Position numbers and translations under genes: made by a program. A stretch of DNA of 5,995 nucleotides from Bacillota bacterium (GTDB taxonomy: Bacteria > Bacillota > Clostridia > Oscillospirales > Ethanoligenentaceae): assembly GCA_023391835.1 (NCBI GenBank), contig JAEWAE010000050.1, positions 1 through 5,995 of the forward strand, in the 5' to 3' direction. Under the pieces are notes generated by a model that saw only the letters and a list, made by a program, of their open reading frames with translations, had not been told where the DNA came from and did not search any database. This document shows positions 1 to 5,862 of this stretch, in pieces (positions within the stretch are counted from its first letter, which is position 1; each line of letters begins with the position of its first letter).

Positions 1-118
1 TTGCGGGGTCGATGGCGATCTGCCCGCTCAGGCAGACAAGGCTCCCGGCCTCTATCCCCTGCGAATACGGCCCGATGGCCTGGGGCGCTTTTTCCGTTGC
101 GATGACTTTGCCTTTCAT
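1..118 (-). CDS. ridA: RidA/YjgF family enamine/imine deaminase, N-terminal part (runs off left edge)
   Basis: The reverse strand encodes about 39 residues beginning MKGKVIATEKAPQAIGPYSQ and ending GQIAIDPA. This is the classic RidA N-terminus: the AP-AIGPYxQG segment (Tyr equivalent to E. coli Y17) and the SGQI strand. RidA proteins are small cytoplasmic trimers that hydrolyse reactive enamines/imines, such as 2-aminoacrylate released by PLP enzymes, to ketoacids and ammonia. An in-frame ATG at 127 is possible, but GGGAGG at 128-133 abuts it, whereas ATG 118 sits 9 nt after that motif and matches the usual family N-terminus, so 118 is chosen. The gene lies 58 nt downstream of the glycosidase-like gene on the same strand with no terminator between, so it is probably the second gene of that operon. 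The remaining two thirds lie outside the window. Family assignment is firm; the physiological substrate is not. Confidence 0.92.
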   Translation of the reverse strand, partial: MKGKVIATEKAPQAIGPYSQGIEAGSLVCLSGQIAIDPA

Positions 119-127
119 TTGGCTCAT

Positions 128-133
128 CCTCCC
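128..133 (-). promoter_or_regulatory. Ribosome binding site of left ridA
   Basis: GGGAGG on the reverse strand lies 9 nt before ATG 118. It directly touches the alternative ATG at 127, which would leave no spacer, so it decides the start in favour of 118. Confidence 0.8.
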
Positions 134-176
134 GTTTCTCATTCCACACGCACTTGCGGCCGATGCCCGGCGGAAT

Positions 177-2255
177 TCACCGTTCCTGATACGTCAGCCG
201 GATGATCTGATGAAGCCGGATATCCGGCAGCCGCACGACGGCGCAGCCGTCTTCTTCCTCCAACGGGAGCGGCTTTTCAGCCGGATAGACCAGCTCGGCC
301 CCGGTGATCTGCCGCCGACCGAGCGAAACCCTCAGGGTGCCGGCGCCGATGGCCGGCGTGTCGCCCCCGAACTGTGCGGCGATATGCGACACCTCGTGGA
401 CGATCAGCTCGGAATGCGCCGGGCGGTCGTAGGCCACGAACCCGACGGCATGGGAGTTCTCCGTTTCCAGCCGCACCGTGGGCGCCTGGATGAAGGCATC
501 CGCGACGGTGCGGAAAAGCCCCTCCACATAATGAAAGCCGTCGTTTGCCATACGCATCAGGTCGAAGGCCGCATAGAGCACCTGCCCCGCGCCGACGCGG
601 TTTTGCACGAAGGCCGGGTCGTTGGTCTCGGTCTTGGGGGGCGGATTCCACCAGTTCACCCAGGTGGAGCCGGTCAGCTGCACGGCCGGGTATACGAAAT
701 GGGTCAGCGCACGCCCGCCCGTGGGCCGCACCCGGTAATACTCGCTGGAAACCGGGGCGAACGTGGTACGGATGCTCTGCAGCAGCGGGTCTTCCGACGG
801 AGCGAGGTAACCGCCCCAGGAAGCCTTGCGGTAGGTGTCGACGGTGTCGATGTAGGAGGCGCCCATGATGCCGGCCAGCGCGAAATCCGACCGGAGTTTC
901 CCCTGCGGGTCAAACATCCCCGTCAGGCCGGAAAGAAGCAGCCGGCCCCCGGCGGTCACATAGCCGGTGATTGCGTCCCGCAGGGCGTCGGTGACGCAGA
1001 ACACATCCGGGAGCATCACCAGGCGAAAACGGGCCAGACTTTCCGGCGTCGCCTCCTGCTCGGGGACGATCTTCCAGGTGTAGCCGCTGGCGTCGCACAT
1101 GCGCATGGCTCCCACCACGGCATCCCGGTGGGCGCTGCCCTGCTTGGCGCGGCCGATGGCGTTGGGCACCAGCGTAAAATCGTTGTGGATGGTCGTCGAC
1201 GTATCGCTCTGGATGATGGCGATATCCGCCACGACCTGCCTTTCCTGCAGATATTTCTCGAATTTTTCGACTTCCCGGTAGGCCGCGCCCACCCGGCGCG
1301 CCTCCTCGTGTTCCAGCGTCCCGTCCGGATGCTGGGAACCGGAATACATGAATACCCGGCACCCCTGCGCGGCAATCTCGGCGGCCGCCAGCTGATAGAC
1401 GGCCTCGGATTTATAGTTATAGACTTCCGACACGTCGCCCGGGCCCAGTTGGGGGTACTGCCCGACGGCCGTATCCCGCGCGTAGGCGGCCGACAGCCAG
1501 TTGCCCGCAAACGGCTCGGTGAACTGATAATCCAGCATATCCCGTATGTCTTTGCGATACAGCGCGGAAAAATTGATGGTCACTTTGATGGTCGGATCGA
1601 CCTCAGCCACCGCCGACTTGATATCCTGCAGCATCGACTTGGCGCCGGCATCCAGAAAATCGTTGACGTCCTTCACATGGGCGGCAAGCCCTTCCGGGTC
1701 CTCCGGCAGCGGGTAACCGTACTGCCGCTCGAATTTAGCCCGGCAGACCGGGCAGTAACAGAGCGACTTGCCAAAAATATCGAGAAACAGGCTGTCCGGC
1801 GCGTAGCCCTCGGCGATTTCCCGAATCTGCCCCAGCGCATACTGGCGGTAGCCCGTCTCATAGCAGGGCATTTTCCAGTGGGCGATGGGCGACTGGCAGG
1901 TCAGCGGCGTTCCGTCCGCCTGGAGCACCGCCCATTCGGGATGCGCCACGGGGGCGTAGGTGTCATATTCCAGACAGTAGTATGCCGTGAACTCAATGCC
2001 GCCGCGCCTCAGGACCGGCCGAAGCTCCCGAATCCAGTCGGTGCGCAGAGCCGGGTGCTTTTTCCCGACCTTTGTGTCGTAATATGCGCTGCCCCAGTGA
2101 TCCTTGCAGTAAAGCAGCAGGCTGTTGATATGCGCTTCCCGGAAAAAGGTCTCATATTCCCGGGCGTCCAGCTTTTCCAGCGTCACCACCGGCGGGTCCG
2201 GCGAGTGGTGGTCGATCAGATAGCCGCGGAAGGCGGTTTTATAAAGATCGGACAT
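177..2255 (-). CDS. Putative glycoside hydrolase, GHL6/GH42-like (TIM barrel plus trimerisation-type domain)
   Basis: This 692-residue protein has no signal peptide or membrane segment, so it is probably cytoplasmic. The layout fits three parts. Residues 1 to about 335 look like a TIM-barrel glycosidase, with FLDIFG (157-162) followed by CYCPVC (166-171) and FERQYG (175-180), a pattern seen in GHL6 and related GH42-like proteins; the C-x-C-x2-C cluster could bind metal. Residues about 343-500 resemble the glutamine-amidotransferase-like trimerisation domain of GH42 beta-galactosidases (VADIAII near 342-348, FRLVMLPDVF 410-419, GGRLLLSG 436-443). Residues about 590-692 look like a beta-sandwich tail. 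D159 and E247 are possible catalytic acids, but this is inference. The start at ATG 2255 is chosen because AAGGA sits 9 nt upstream; a GTG at 2273 lacks such a site. ridA follows. Substrate unknown; the family call is from recognition, not a search. Confidence 0.75.
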   Translation of the reverse strand: MSDLYKTAFRGYLIDHHSPDPPVVTLEKLDAREYETFFREAHINSLLLYCKDHWGSAYYDTKVGKKHPALRTDWIRELRPVLRRGGIEFTAYYCLEYDTYAPVAHPEWAVLQADGTPLTCQSPIAHWKMPCYETGYRQYALGQIREIAEGYAPDSLFLDIFGKSLCYCPVCRAKFERQYGYPLPEDPEGLAAHVKDVNDFLDAGAKSMLQDIKSAVAEVDPTIKVTINFSALYRKDIRDMLDYQFTEPFAGNWLSAAYARDTAVGQYPQLGPGDVSEVYNYKSEAVYQLAAAEIAAQGCRVFMYSGSQHPDGTLEHEEARRVGAAYREVEKFEKYLQERQVVADIAIIQSDTSTTIHNDFTLVPNAIGRAKQGSAHRDAVVGAMRMCDASGYTWKIVPEQEATPESLARFRLVMLPDVFCVTDALRDAITGYVTAGGRLLLSGLTGMFDPQGKLRSDFALAGIMGASYIDTVDTYRKASWGGYLAPSEDPLLQSIRTTFAPVSSEYYRVRPTGGRALTHFVYPAVQLTGSTWVNWWNPPPKTETNDPAFVQNRVGAGQVLYAAFDLMRMANDGFHYVEGLFRTVADAFIQAPTVRLETENSHAVGFVAYDRPAHSELIVHEVSHIAAQFGGDTPAIGAGTLRVSLGRRQITGAELVYPAEKPLPLEEEDGCAVVRLPDIRLHQIIRLTYQER

Positions 2256-2264
2256 TGGGTAGGA

Positions 2265-2269
2265 TCCTT
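2265..2269 (-). promoter_or_regulatory. Ribosome binding site of the glycosidase-like gene
   Basis: AAGGA on the reverse strand lies 9 nt before ATG 2255. It falls inside the reading frame that would begin at GTG 2273, which argues that translation starts at 2255 (MSDLYK...) rather than at the longer form. Confidence 0.7.
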
Positions 2270-2289
2270 CCACAAAAAATGAATTTCAG

Positions 2290-2335
2290 ACGGCCGGGCG
2301 GGAGCTTTTCAAGCGGCCGCCGGGGCTCCGGCCGT
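2290..2335 (-). other. Stem-loop in the leader of the glycosidase-like gene
   Basis: A perfect 8-bp inverted repeat (ACGGCCGG at 2290-2297 with CCGGCCGT at 2328-2335) encloses further pairing: GCGG 2298-2301 with CCGC 2317-2320, and GCTT 2304-2307 with AAGC 2311-2314. It lies in the predicted leader about 20 nt before the ribosome binding site. On the reverse strand a run of six T follows at 2279-2274, but 10 nt separates it from the stem, so this is not a standard intrinsic terminator. A role in attenuation or RNA stability is only a guess. Confidence 0.4.
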
Positions 2336-2404
2336 GAAGAAACCGCCGGCAATGTGTACGTGTGTCGTGTACGGAATACATAGGCCGCCCGGCGAAACAA
2401 ATCC

Positions 2405-2433
2405 ATTATACTATCGGTTCCCCGGGAGTTCAA
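2405..2433 (-). promoter_or_regulatory. Sigma-A-type promoter for the glycosidase-ridA operon
   Basis: On the reverse strand TTGAAC (2433-2428, four of six matches to TTGACA) is followed after exactly 17 nt by a perfect TATAAT (2410-2405). Transcription would begin near 2398, giving a leader of about 143 nt before ATG 2255. A direct repeat of GTGTACG (2354-2360 and 2367-2373, period 13) lies about 25-45 nt downstream of the predicted start and could be an operator, though this is weakly supported. Confidence 0.7.
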
Positions 2434-2709
2434 CACCTTATCCGAATATTTATGCTGCAACCCGGGCATGGCGTTTCATGCATGAGGGTCGGATAAATGG
2501 CATCGGATGTACCGGGCGGCTCCCGTCTATGCATAAAACCGCGGTCCCCGCCCACAGGCTCTCCGCTGCGCGGGTCAGCTGACCGGACTTGCCAGACTTT
2601 CGCTGTCTTTTACAGGCGGACAGTGTGGCGTCGCTCCGTCCTCTCGGGCGGATGCCATGCCGGGCTTTTTTTTCGGCGGGCTCTGCCGTTTGCCGAAACC
2701 GGCCGTGTA
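2434..2709. other. Non-coding stretch between divergent promoters
   Basis: About 275 bp with no convincing gene. Short open frames here have low-complexity, Arg/Pro-rich translations and no good ribosome binding site. Visible structures are the palindromes CATGCATG (2477-2484) and TATGCATA (2528-2535), a perfect 12-bp palindrome GGTCAGCTGACC (2573-2584), and an eight-T run (2666-2673). The T run lacks a strong hairpin immediately upstream, so it is not called as a terminator. No tRNA or recognisable riboswitch core was seen. Confidence 0.6.
2573..2584. repeat. 12-bp perfect palindrome, possible operator
   Basis: GGTCAGCTGACC is its own reverse complement. It lies about 125 bp upstream of the thyA -35 element and about 140 bp upstream of the divergent glycosidase promoter. 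A dimeric regulator could bind such a site, but one copy with no known match gives only weak support, and a GC-rich palindrome can arise by chance. Confidence 0.3.
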
Positions 2710-2738
2710 TTTACCCACGGGCCAAAAGAAGATATAAT
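2710..2738 (+). promoter_or_regulatory. Sigma-A-type promoter for thyA-folA
   Basis: TTTACC (2710-2715, four of six matches to TTGACA) and a perfect TATAAT (2733-2738) are separated by the optimal 17 bp. Transcription would begin near 2745, giving a leader of about 60 nt before thyA. The surrounding AT-rich patch stands out from the GC-rich background. Confidence 0.8.
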
Positions 2739-2767
2739 AGTAAAATGAATTTTATCCGGAAAATGCA

Positions 2768-2786
2768 CCCGCCGTCCGGCGGCGGG
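2768..2786 (+). other. Hairpin in the thyA leader next to the ribosome binding site
   Basis: CCCGCCG (2768-2774) pairs perfectly with CGGCGGG (2780-2786) around a 5-nt loop. The stem ends 3 nt before the GGGAGG ribosome binding site (2790-2795) of thyA, so it could affect ribosome access or simply protect the 5' end. No function is shown. Confidence 0.45.
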
Positions 2787-2806
2787 CGCGGGAGGTTCAC
2801 ACGCTT

Positions 2807-3637
2807 ATGAGTCATGCGGACACGCTGTTTATCCAAAACTGCAAAGACATTCTGAGCCGCGGCGTATGGGATACCGGGCGGCCGGTACGCCCCCACTGGG
2901 AGGACGGTACGCCCGCGCATACCATCAAATTATTCGGTATCGTCAATCGGTACGACCTGCAGAAAGAATTCCCCATCCTGACCGTTCGGCGCCAATATCT
3001 GAAAAGCGCCATCGACGAGCTGCTGTGGATTTGGCAGAAGAAATCCAACAACGTCCACGACCTCCGCGGCCATGTGTGGGACGCGTGGGCGGACGCGGAA
3101 GGTTCCATCGGCAAGGCCTACGGCTATCAGCTAGGGGTAAAAAGCCGCTACCCCGAGGGGGAGATGGACCAGGTGGACCGCGTGCTGTACGAGCTTACGC
3201 ACAACCCTACGTCCCGCCGCATCCTGACCAATCTCTATAACCACCACGACCTGTCGGAAATGGCGCTGTACCCCTGCGCCTATTCCATGACCTTCAACGT
3301 ATCCGGCCATACGCTCAACGCCATCCTCAATCAGCGCAGCCAGGATATGCTGACGGCCAACGGCTGGAACGTCATGCAGTATGCCGTGCTGGTCCATATG
3401 ATGGCGCGGGCTACCGGTCTGGTGCCCGGCGAACTGGTGCACGTGATCGCCGACGCCCACATTTACGACCGGCATGTGCCCATGGTGGAGCAGCTGATCG
3501 CACAGACCCCGTACGAGGCGCCGGAATTTCACGTCGACCCCGGCGTCACCGACTTTTATGCGTTCACGCGGGACAGTTTCTCGCTGTCCGGTTATCGCTG
3601 CCACGAGTTTGACTGGAAAATTCCCGTCGCGGTATGA
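2807..3637 (+). CDS. thyA: Thymidylate synthase ThyA
   Basis: A 276-residue protein, full length for the Bacillus-type ThyA. It methylates dUMP to dTMP using 5,10-methylene-tetrahydrofolate, releasing dihydrofolate, in the cytoplasm. Visible landmarks are ELLWIWQ (71-77), VWDAW (90-94), SRR phosphate-binding arginines (136-138), the nucleophile Cys157 in ALYPCAYS, QRSQD (176-180), Asn188, the DAHIYDRH segment with His218 and Tyr220, and the conserved PVAV C-terminus. The residue after the nucleophile is Ala rather than the His of E. coli ThyA; B. subtilis ThyA also departs here (Val), and SNNVHDL, IGKAYGYQLG and DQVD also resemble that branch. The region before Asn188 reads TANGWN rather than the common LG-PFN. 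GGGAGG at 2790-2795 lies 11 nt before the ATG. folA follows after 54 nt. The assignment is firm. Confidence 0.97.
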   Translation: MSHADTLFIQNCKDILSRGVWDTGRPVRPHWEDGTPAHTIKLFGIVNRYDLQKEFPILTVRRQYLKSAIDELLWIWQKKSNNVHDLRGHVWDAWADAEGSIGKAYGYQLGVKSRYPEGEMDQVDRVLYELTHNPTSRRILTNLYNHHDLSEMALYPCAYSMTFNVSGHTLNAILNQRSQDMLTANGWNVMQYAVLVHMMARATGLVPGELVHVIADAHIYDRHVPMVEQLIAQTPYEAPEFHVDPGVTDFYAFTRDSFSLSGYRCHEFDWKIPVAV

Positions 3638-3676
3638 TGGCAGTCATTCCATAACCGCTGTAAAGCCGGACGGATT

Positions 3677-3682
3677 GGGAGG
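3677..3682 (+). promoter_or_regulatory. Ribosome binding site of folA
   Basis: GGGAGG lies 9 nt before ATG 3692, in the 54-nt gap after the thyA stop. It fixes the folA start. No terminator or clear promoter is seen in the gap, supporting co-transcription with thyA. Confidence 0.8.
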
Positions 3683-3691
3683 CATCGCAGG

Positions 3692-4198
3692 ATGGAAGCC
3701 ATTGTGGCGGTCGATCGGAACTGGGGCATCGGGTATGACGGGGCTCTCCTTTTCCACATTTCCGACGACCTGAAACGATTTAAAAAACGGACGATGGGCC
3801 GCACGGTCATCTATGGCCGGAAGACGTTGGAGACTTTCCCCGGCGGCCGGCCTCTGGCCGGGCGCCGGAATATTATACTTTCCCGCGACGATACGCTCCG
3901 GGTGCCGGGTGCGGAGGTGTGTCACTCGCCGGAGCAGGCCGCCGCGCTTATCGGGTCGCCCGACTCCGGCGCGGCGGGCAAAGTCTTTGTGATCGGCGGG
4001 GCCAGCGTATACAGGGCCTTTTTGCCGCTGTGCGCCGCGGTGCACGTCACCCGGGTGCAGGCGGAGTTCCCTGCCGACCGCTATTTTGAAAATCTCGATG
4101 CCCGCCCCGAATGGTTCGTATCGGAGCAGTCCGAATTGCTCCGGGAAAACGGCCTGGCCTATCGGTTTGTCACCTACCGGCGCCACACACCGCAATAA
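3692..4198 (+). CDS. folA: Dihydrofolate reductase
   Basis: A 168-residue protein of normal DHFR length. It reduces dihydrofolate to tetrahydrofolate with NADPH, restoring the cofactor oxidised by ThyA. Landmarks in order are AIVAVDRNWGIGYDG (3-17, the first strand and the flexible loop), SDDLKRFK (24-31) with the substrate-binding acid at Asp26, YGRKTLETF (41-49) followed by GRPLAGRRNIILSR (52-65) for NADPH binding, and VFVIGGASVYRAFLP (98-112) with the conserved Gly-Gly pair. The position of the active-site Trp of E. coli DHFR (before the helix carrying the acid) is Phe21 here, as I recall seeing in other clostridial enzymes. The gene shares the thyA promoter and is followed by a strong hairpin terminator 26 nt after the stop. 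The order thyA-folA is a common bacterial pairing. The assignment is firm. Confidence 0.97.
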   Translation: MEAIVAVDRNWGIGYDGALLFHISDDLKRFKKRTMGRTVIYGRKTLETFPGGRPLAGRRNIILSRDDTLRVPGAEVCHSPEQAAALIGSPDSGAAGKVFVIGGASVYRAFLPLCAAVHVTRVQAEFPADRYFENLDARPEWFVSEQSELLRENGLAYRFVTYRRHTPQ

Positions 4199-4224
4199 TC
4201 CCGGGCGGCATTCCCCAGAGCCCC

Positions 4225-4271
4225 AAACAGCCGTCCCCCTCCGCCATGCGGCGCCGGGGGACGGCTGTTTT
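4225..4271. terminator. Bidirectional intrinsic terminator between folA and the MATE gene
   Basis: AAACAGCCGTCCCCC (4225-4239) pairs perfectly over 15 bp with 4256-4270; the 16-nt loop can form a small inner CCGC/GCGG stem. On the plus strand the stem ends in four T (4268-4271), serving thyA-folA. On the minus strand it ends in three T, serving the MATE gene whose stop is at 4284. The convergent arrangement in an 85-bp gap supports dual use. Confidence 0.85.
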
Positions 4272-4283
4272 CCATATTCACAT

Positions 4284-5657
4284 TCAGATCGAGGGGGCCG
4301 GCGCCTGCCGGCGGGTCCTGTACCGCGCGTAGAAGAAAATGACCACCTGGCCGACGCCCGCCAGCGCCCATGTGACCGGGTAGCAGGCAAACAGCACGAC
4401 CTCGTTGTGGTACCAGGCGAACACCGTCGCCAGCCAGACAATGCGCAGCAGACAGGCACCGATCAGCGTGCAGAGCATGGGCAGAATGGAAAAGCCCATG
4501 CCGCGGCTGAGCCCGGGGAACACATTCATGATGCCGCAGGTGAAATAGGCGCACATCATGATGTAAAGGCGCAGCACGCCCAGCCGGATCACCTGCGGGT
4601 CGGTCGTGAAGACGCTCAGCAGCGGCGCCCCCAGCAGCATGATCGTGCCGCCGACCACCACCCAGGTGGCGAAAACCAGCGCGGCGCAAACCTTGGCGAC
4701 TGTGTCGACCCGCTTGTATTTTTTCGCGCCCACATTCTGGGCGGTGAAGGTGATGGCCGAGTTATAATACGCATTCATGGGCGTGCCCACATAGTTTTCG
4801 ATATTCCCGGCGGCGGAGCTGGCGGCTACCATGACGGAGCCGAAGGAGTTGACGGCCGACTGGATCATGACGTTGGAAATGGAAAACAGCAGCCCCTGCA
4901 GGCCGGCGGGCAAACCGATGCGGACGATATCCCGGAGCTTCCGGGTGTCGATGCAGAGCTGCCGCGGCACGAAGCGGATGGCGCCGTCGTACCGTGACAG
5001 GCAGAACAGAATCAGCAGCGCCGAAAGATACTGGGAAATCACGGTGGCCCATGCCACACCGGCCACGCTCATATGTAGCTTGATGACAAAAAACAGGTTG
5101 AGGCCCACATGGAGGGTACCGGTGATGAGCAGGTAATTCATCGGGCGGCGGGAATCCCCCACGGCGCGTAGCACGGCGGCGCCGAAGTTATAGACCATGC
5201 TGGCGGGCATGCTGAAAAAATAAATTTTCATATAAAGCGTGGCCAGATTCAGAATATCCGCCGGGGTGCCCATCAAAACCAGCAGCGGCCGGCAGATAAG
5301 CAGGCCTGCCACCATGACGATCACGCCGCCGATCATGCTCACGGCGATGGAGGTATGCACCGACCGGCCGACATCCTCCGTCCGGCCGGCGCCGAAATCC
5401 CGTGCCACGACCACGCTGGTCCCGGCCGACAGGCCCATAAACAGTGTGATGATCAGATTGATAAGGGAACCCGTCGAGCCCACTGCGGCCAGGGCCCGGC
5501 TGCCGGAAAAGCGCCCCACGACGATCATATCCGTCGTATTGAATAGCAGCTGCAGGATATCCATGACCATGATGGGGAGGGAAAAGAGCAGAATTTTTTT
5601 GAAAAGCGGTCCGTTGCACATATCGATATTGTGGCTGCCGCCGGTTCGTAATGCCAT
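4284..5657 (-). CDS. MATE family efflux transporter
   Basis: A 457-residue membrane protein of typical MATE length with about 12 hydrophobic segments in two six-helix halves (roughly 20-222 and 250-446). These antiporters export drugs or other organic cations in exchange for Na+ or H+. Family landmarks are LFNTTDMIVVGRF (38-50) in the first helix region with Asp43, GLSAGTSVVVARDFGAG (75-91), RAVGDSRRPMN (164-174), the second-half GLPAGLQGLLFSISN (248-262), AQNVGAKK (306-313), and Arg/Asp-rich loops. ATG 5657 is chosen because GGGGAG (5667-5672) lies 9 nt upstream. The gene has its own promoter and shares a terminator with folA. The substrate cannot be predicted; the DinF/NorM-like clostridial group includes many uncharacterised members. 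There is no neighbouring regulator gene in view. Confidence 0.95.
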   Translation of the reverse strand: MALRTGGSHNIDMCNGPLFKKILLFSLPIMVMDILQLLFNTTDMIVVGRFSGSRALAAVGSTGSLINLIITLFMGLSAGTSVVVARDFGAGRTEDVGRSVHTSIAVSMIGGVIVMVAGLLICRPLLVLMGTPADILNLATLYMKIYFFSMPASMVYNFGAAVLRAVGDSRRPMNYLLITGTLHVGLNLFFVIKLHMSVAGVAWATVISQYLSALLILFCLSRYDGAIRFVPRQLCIDTRKLRDIVRIGLPAGLQGLLFSISNVMIQSAVNSFGSVMVAASSAAGNIENYVGTPMNAYYNSAITFTAQNVGAKKYKRVDTVAKVCAALVFATWVVVGGTIMLLGAPLLSVFTTDPQVIRLGVLRLYIMMCAYFTCGIMNVFPGLSRGMGFSILPMLCTLIGACLLRIVWLATVFAWYHNEVVLFACYPVTWALAGVGQVVIFFYARYRTRRQAPAPSI

Positions 5658-5680
5658 GAAAGGCGTCTCCCCTTTTTAAG

Positions 5681-5700
5681 TGCTATAAAGCATTATATCA
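5681..5700 (-). promoter_or_regulatory. Extended -10 promoter of the MATE gene with overlapping inverted repeat
   Basis: On the reverse strand a perfect TATAAT (5697-5692) is preceded by TGA, making an extended -10 element (TGnTATAAT). No good -35 is seen at 16-18 bp, which extended -10 promoters tolerate. Transcription would begin near 5685, giving a leader of under 30 nt. The inverted repeat TGCT-ATAA-AGCA (5681-5692) overlaps the predicted start site and could be an operator, but it is short. Confidence 0.65.
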
Positions 5701-5793
5701 TACTCATGCAATAGGCCGACGATCCAATGCGCCATACCGTCGGGCCGCGGAATCTTCTTTTTTCCGGCCGCTCCCGGTCCGGCGCGGGGCAAT

Positions 5794-5842
5794 GGCAAAG
5801 GCTCCGGGGGGAACCGCCGTGCGGTCCCCCGGAGCCTTTGCC
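5794..5842 (-). terminator. Long hairpin downstream of the right ridA, probable terminator
   Basis: A 17-bp perfect stem (5794-5810 with 5826-5842) continues after a 2-nt bulge (5811-5812) as 5 bp (5813-5817 with 5821-5825) around a CGT loop. It starts 20 nt after the ridA stop. The T run on the reverse strand is only three bases and lies within the stem, followed by GCCATTG, so U-rich release is weak. The position between ridA and the MATE promoter favours a terminator or a 3'-end stability hairpin. Confidence 0.65.
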
Positions 5843-5862
5843 GGATATAGCGTCTTTTCAGT

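Noticed and set aside
12..2282. A 756-codon open frame on the plus strand opposite the glycosidase-like gene
   Set aside because: Over the glycosidase gene its codons line up triplet-for-triplet with the sense codons, so it is interrupted only where the sense gene uses TTA, CTA or TCA, which are rare in GC-rich genes. The translation is Arg/Gly/His-rich with no recognisable domain, while the opposite strand encodes a coherent enzyme with promoter and ribosome binding site.
2666..2673. Eight-T run as an intrinsic terminator
   Set aside because: The bases just upstream form no stem stronger than about 3-4 bp, and there is no plus-strand gene upstream for it to terminate.
2497..2748. An 83-codon plus-strand frame in the intergenic region
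   Set aside because: It has no good ribosome binding site, a low-quality Arg/Ser/Pro-rich translation, and runs through the thyA promoter.
2256..2806. Search for a tRNA, T-box, folate riboswitch or CRISPR repeats in the intergenic gap
   Set aside because: No GGTTCRAxxCC arm, cloverleaf, conserved riboswitch core or regularly spaced repeats could be found by eye.
4086..4997. A 303-codon plus-strand frame over the folA end and the MATE gene
   Set aside because: It runs through the folA stop region and the terminator, is rich in His/Arg/Gly/Pro, and overlaps a clear MATE transporter on the other strand. It has no credible start signal.
5239..5679. A 146-codon plus-strand frame antisense to the start of the MATE gene
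   Set aside because: It covers the MATE promoter and N-terminus, is made of Arg/Pro/Thr-rich antisense sequence, and matches no family I know.
5713..5766. Possible plus-strand terminator (GGCC-GACG / CGTC-GGGCC stem followed by a T-rich tract)
   Set aside because: The loop is large, the T tract is over 10 nt away from the stem, and no plus-strand gene lies upstream.
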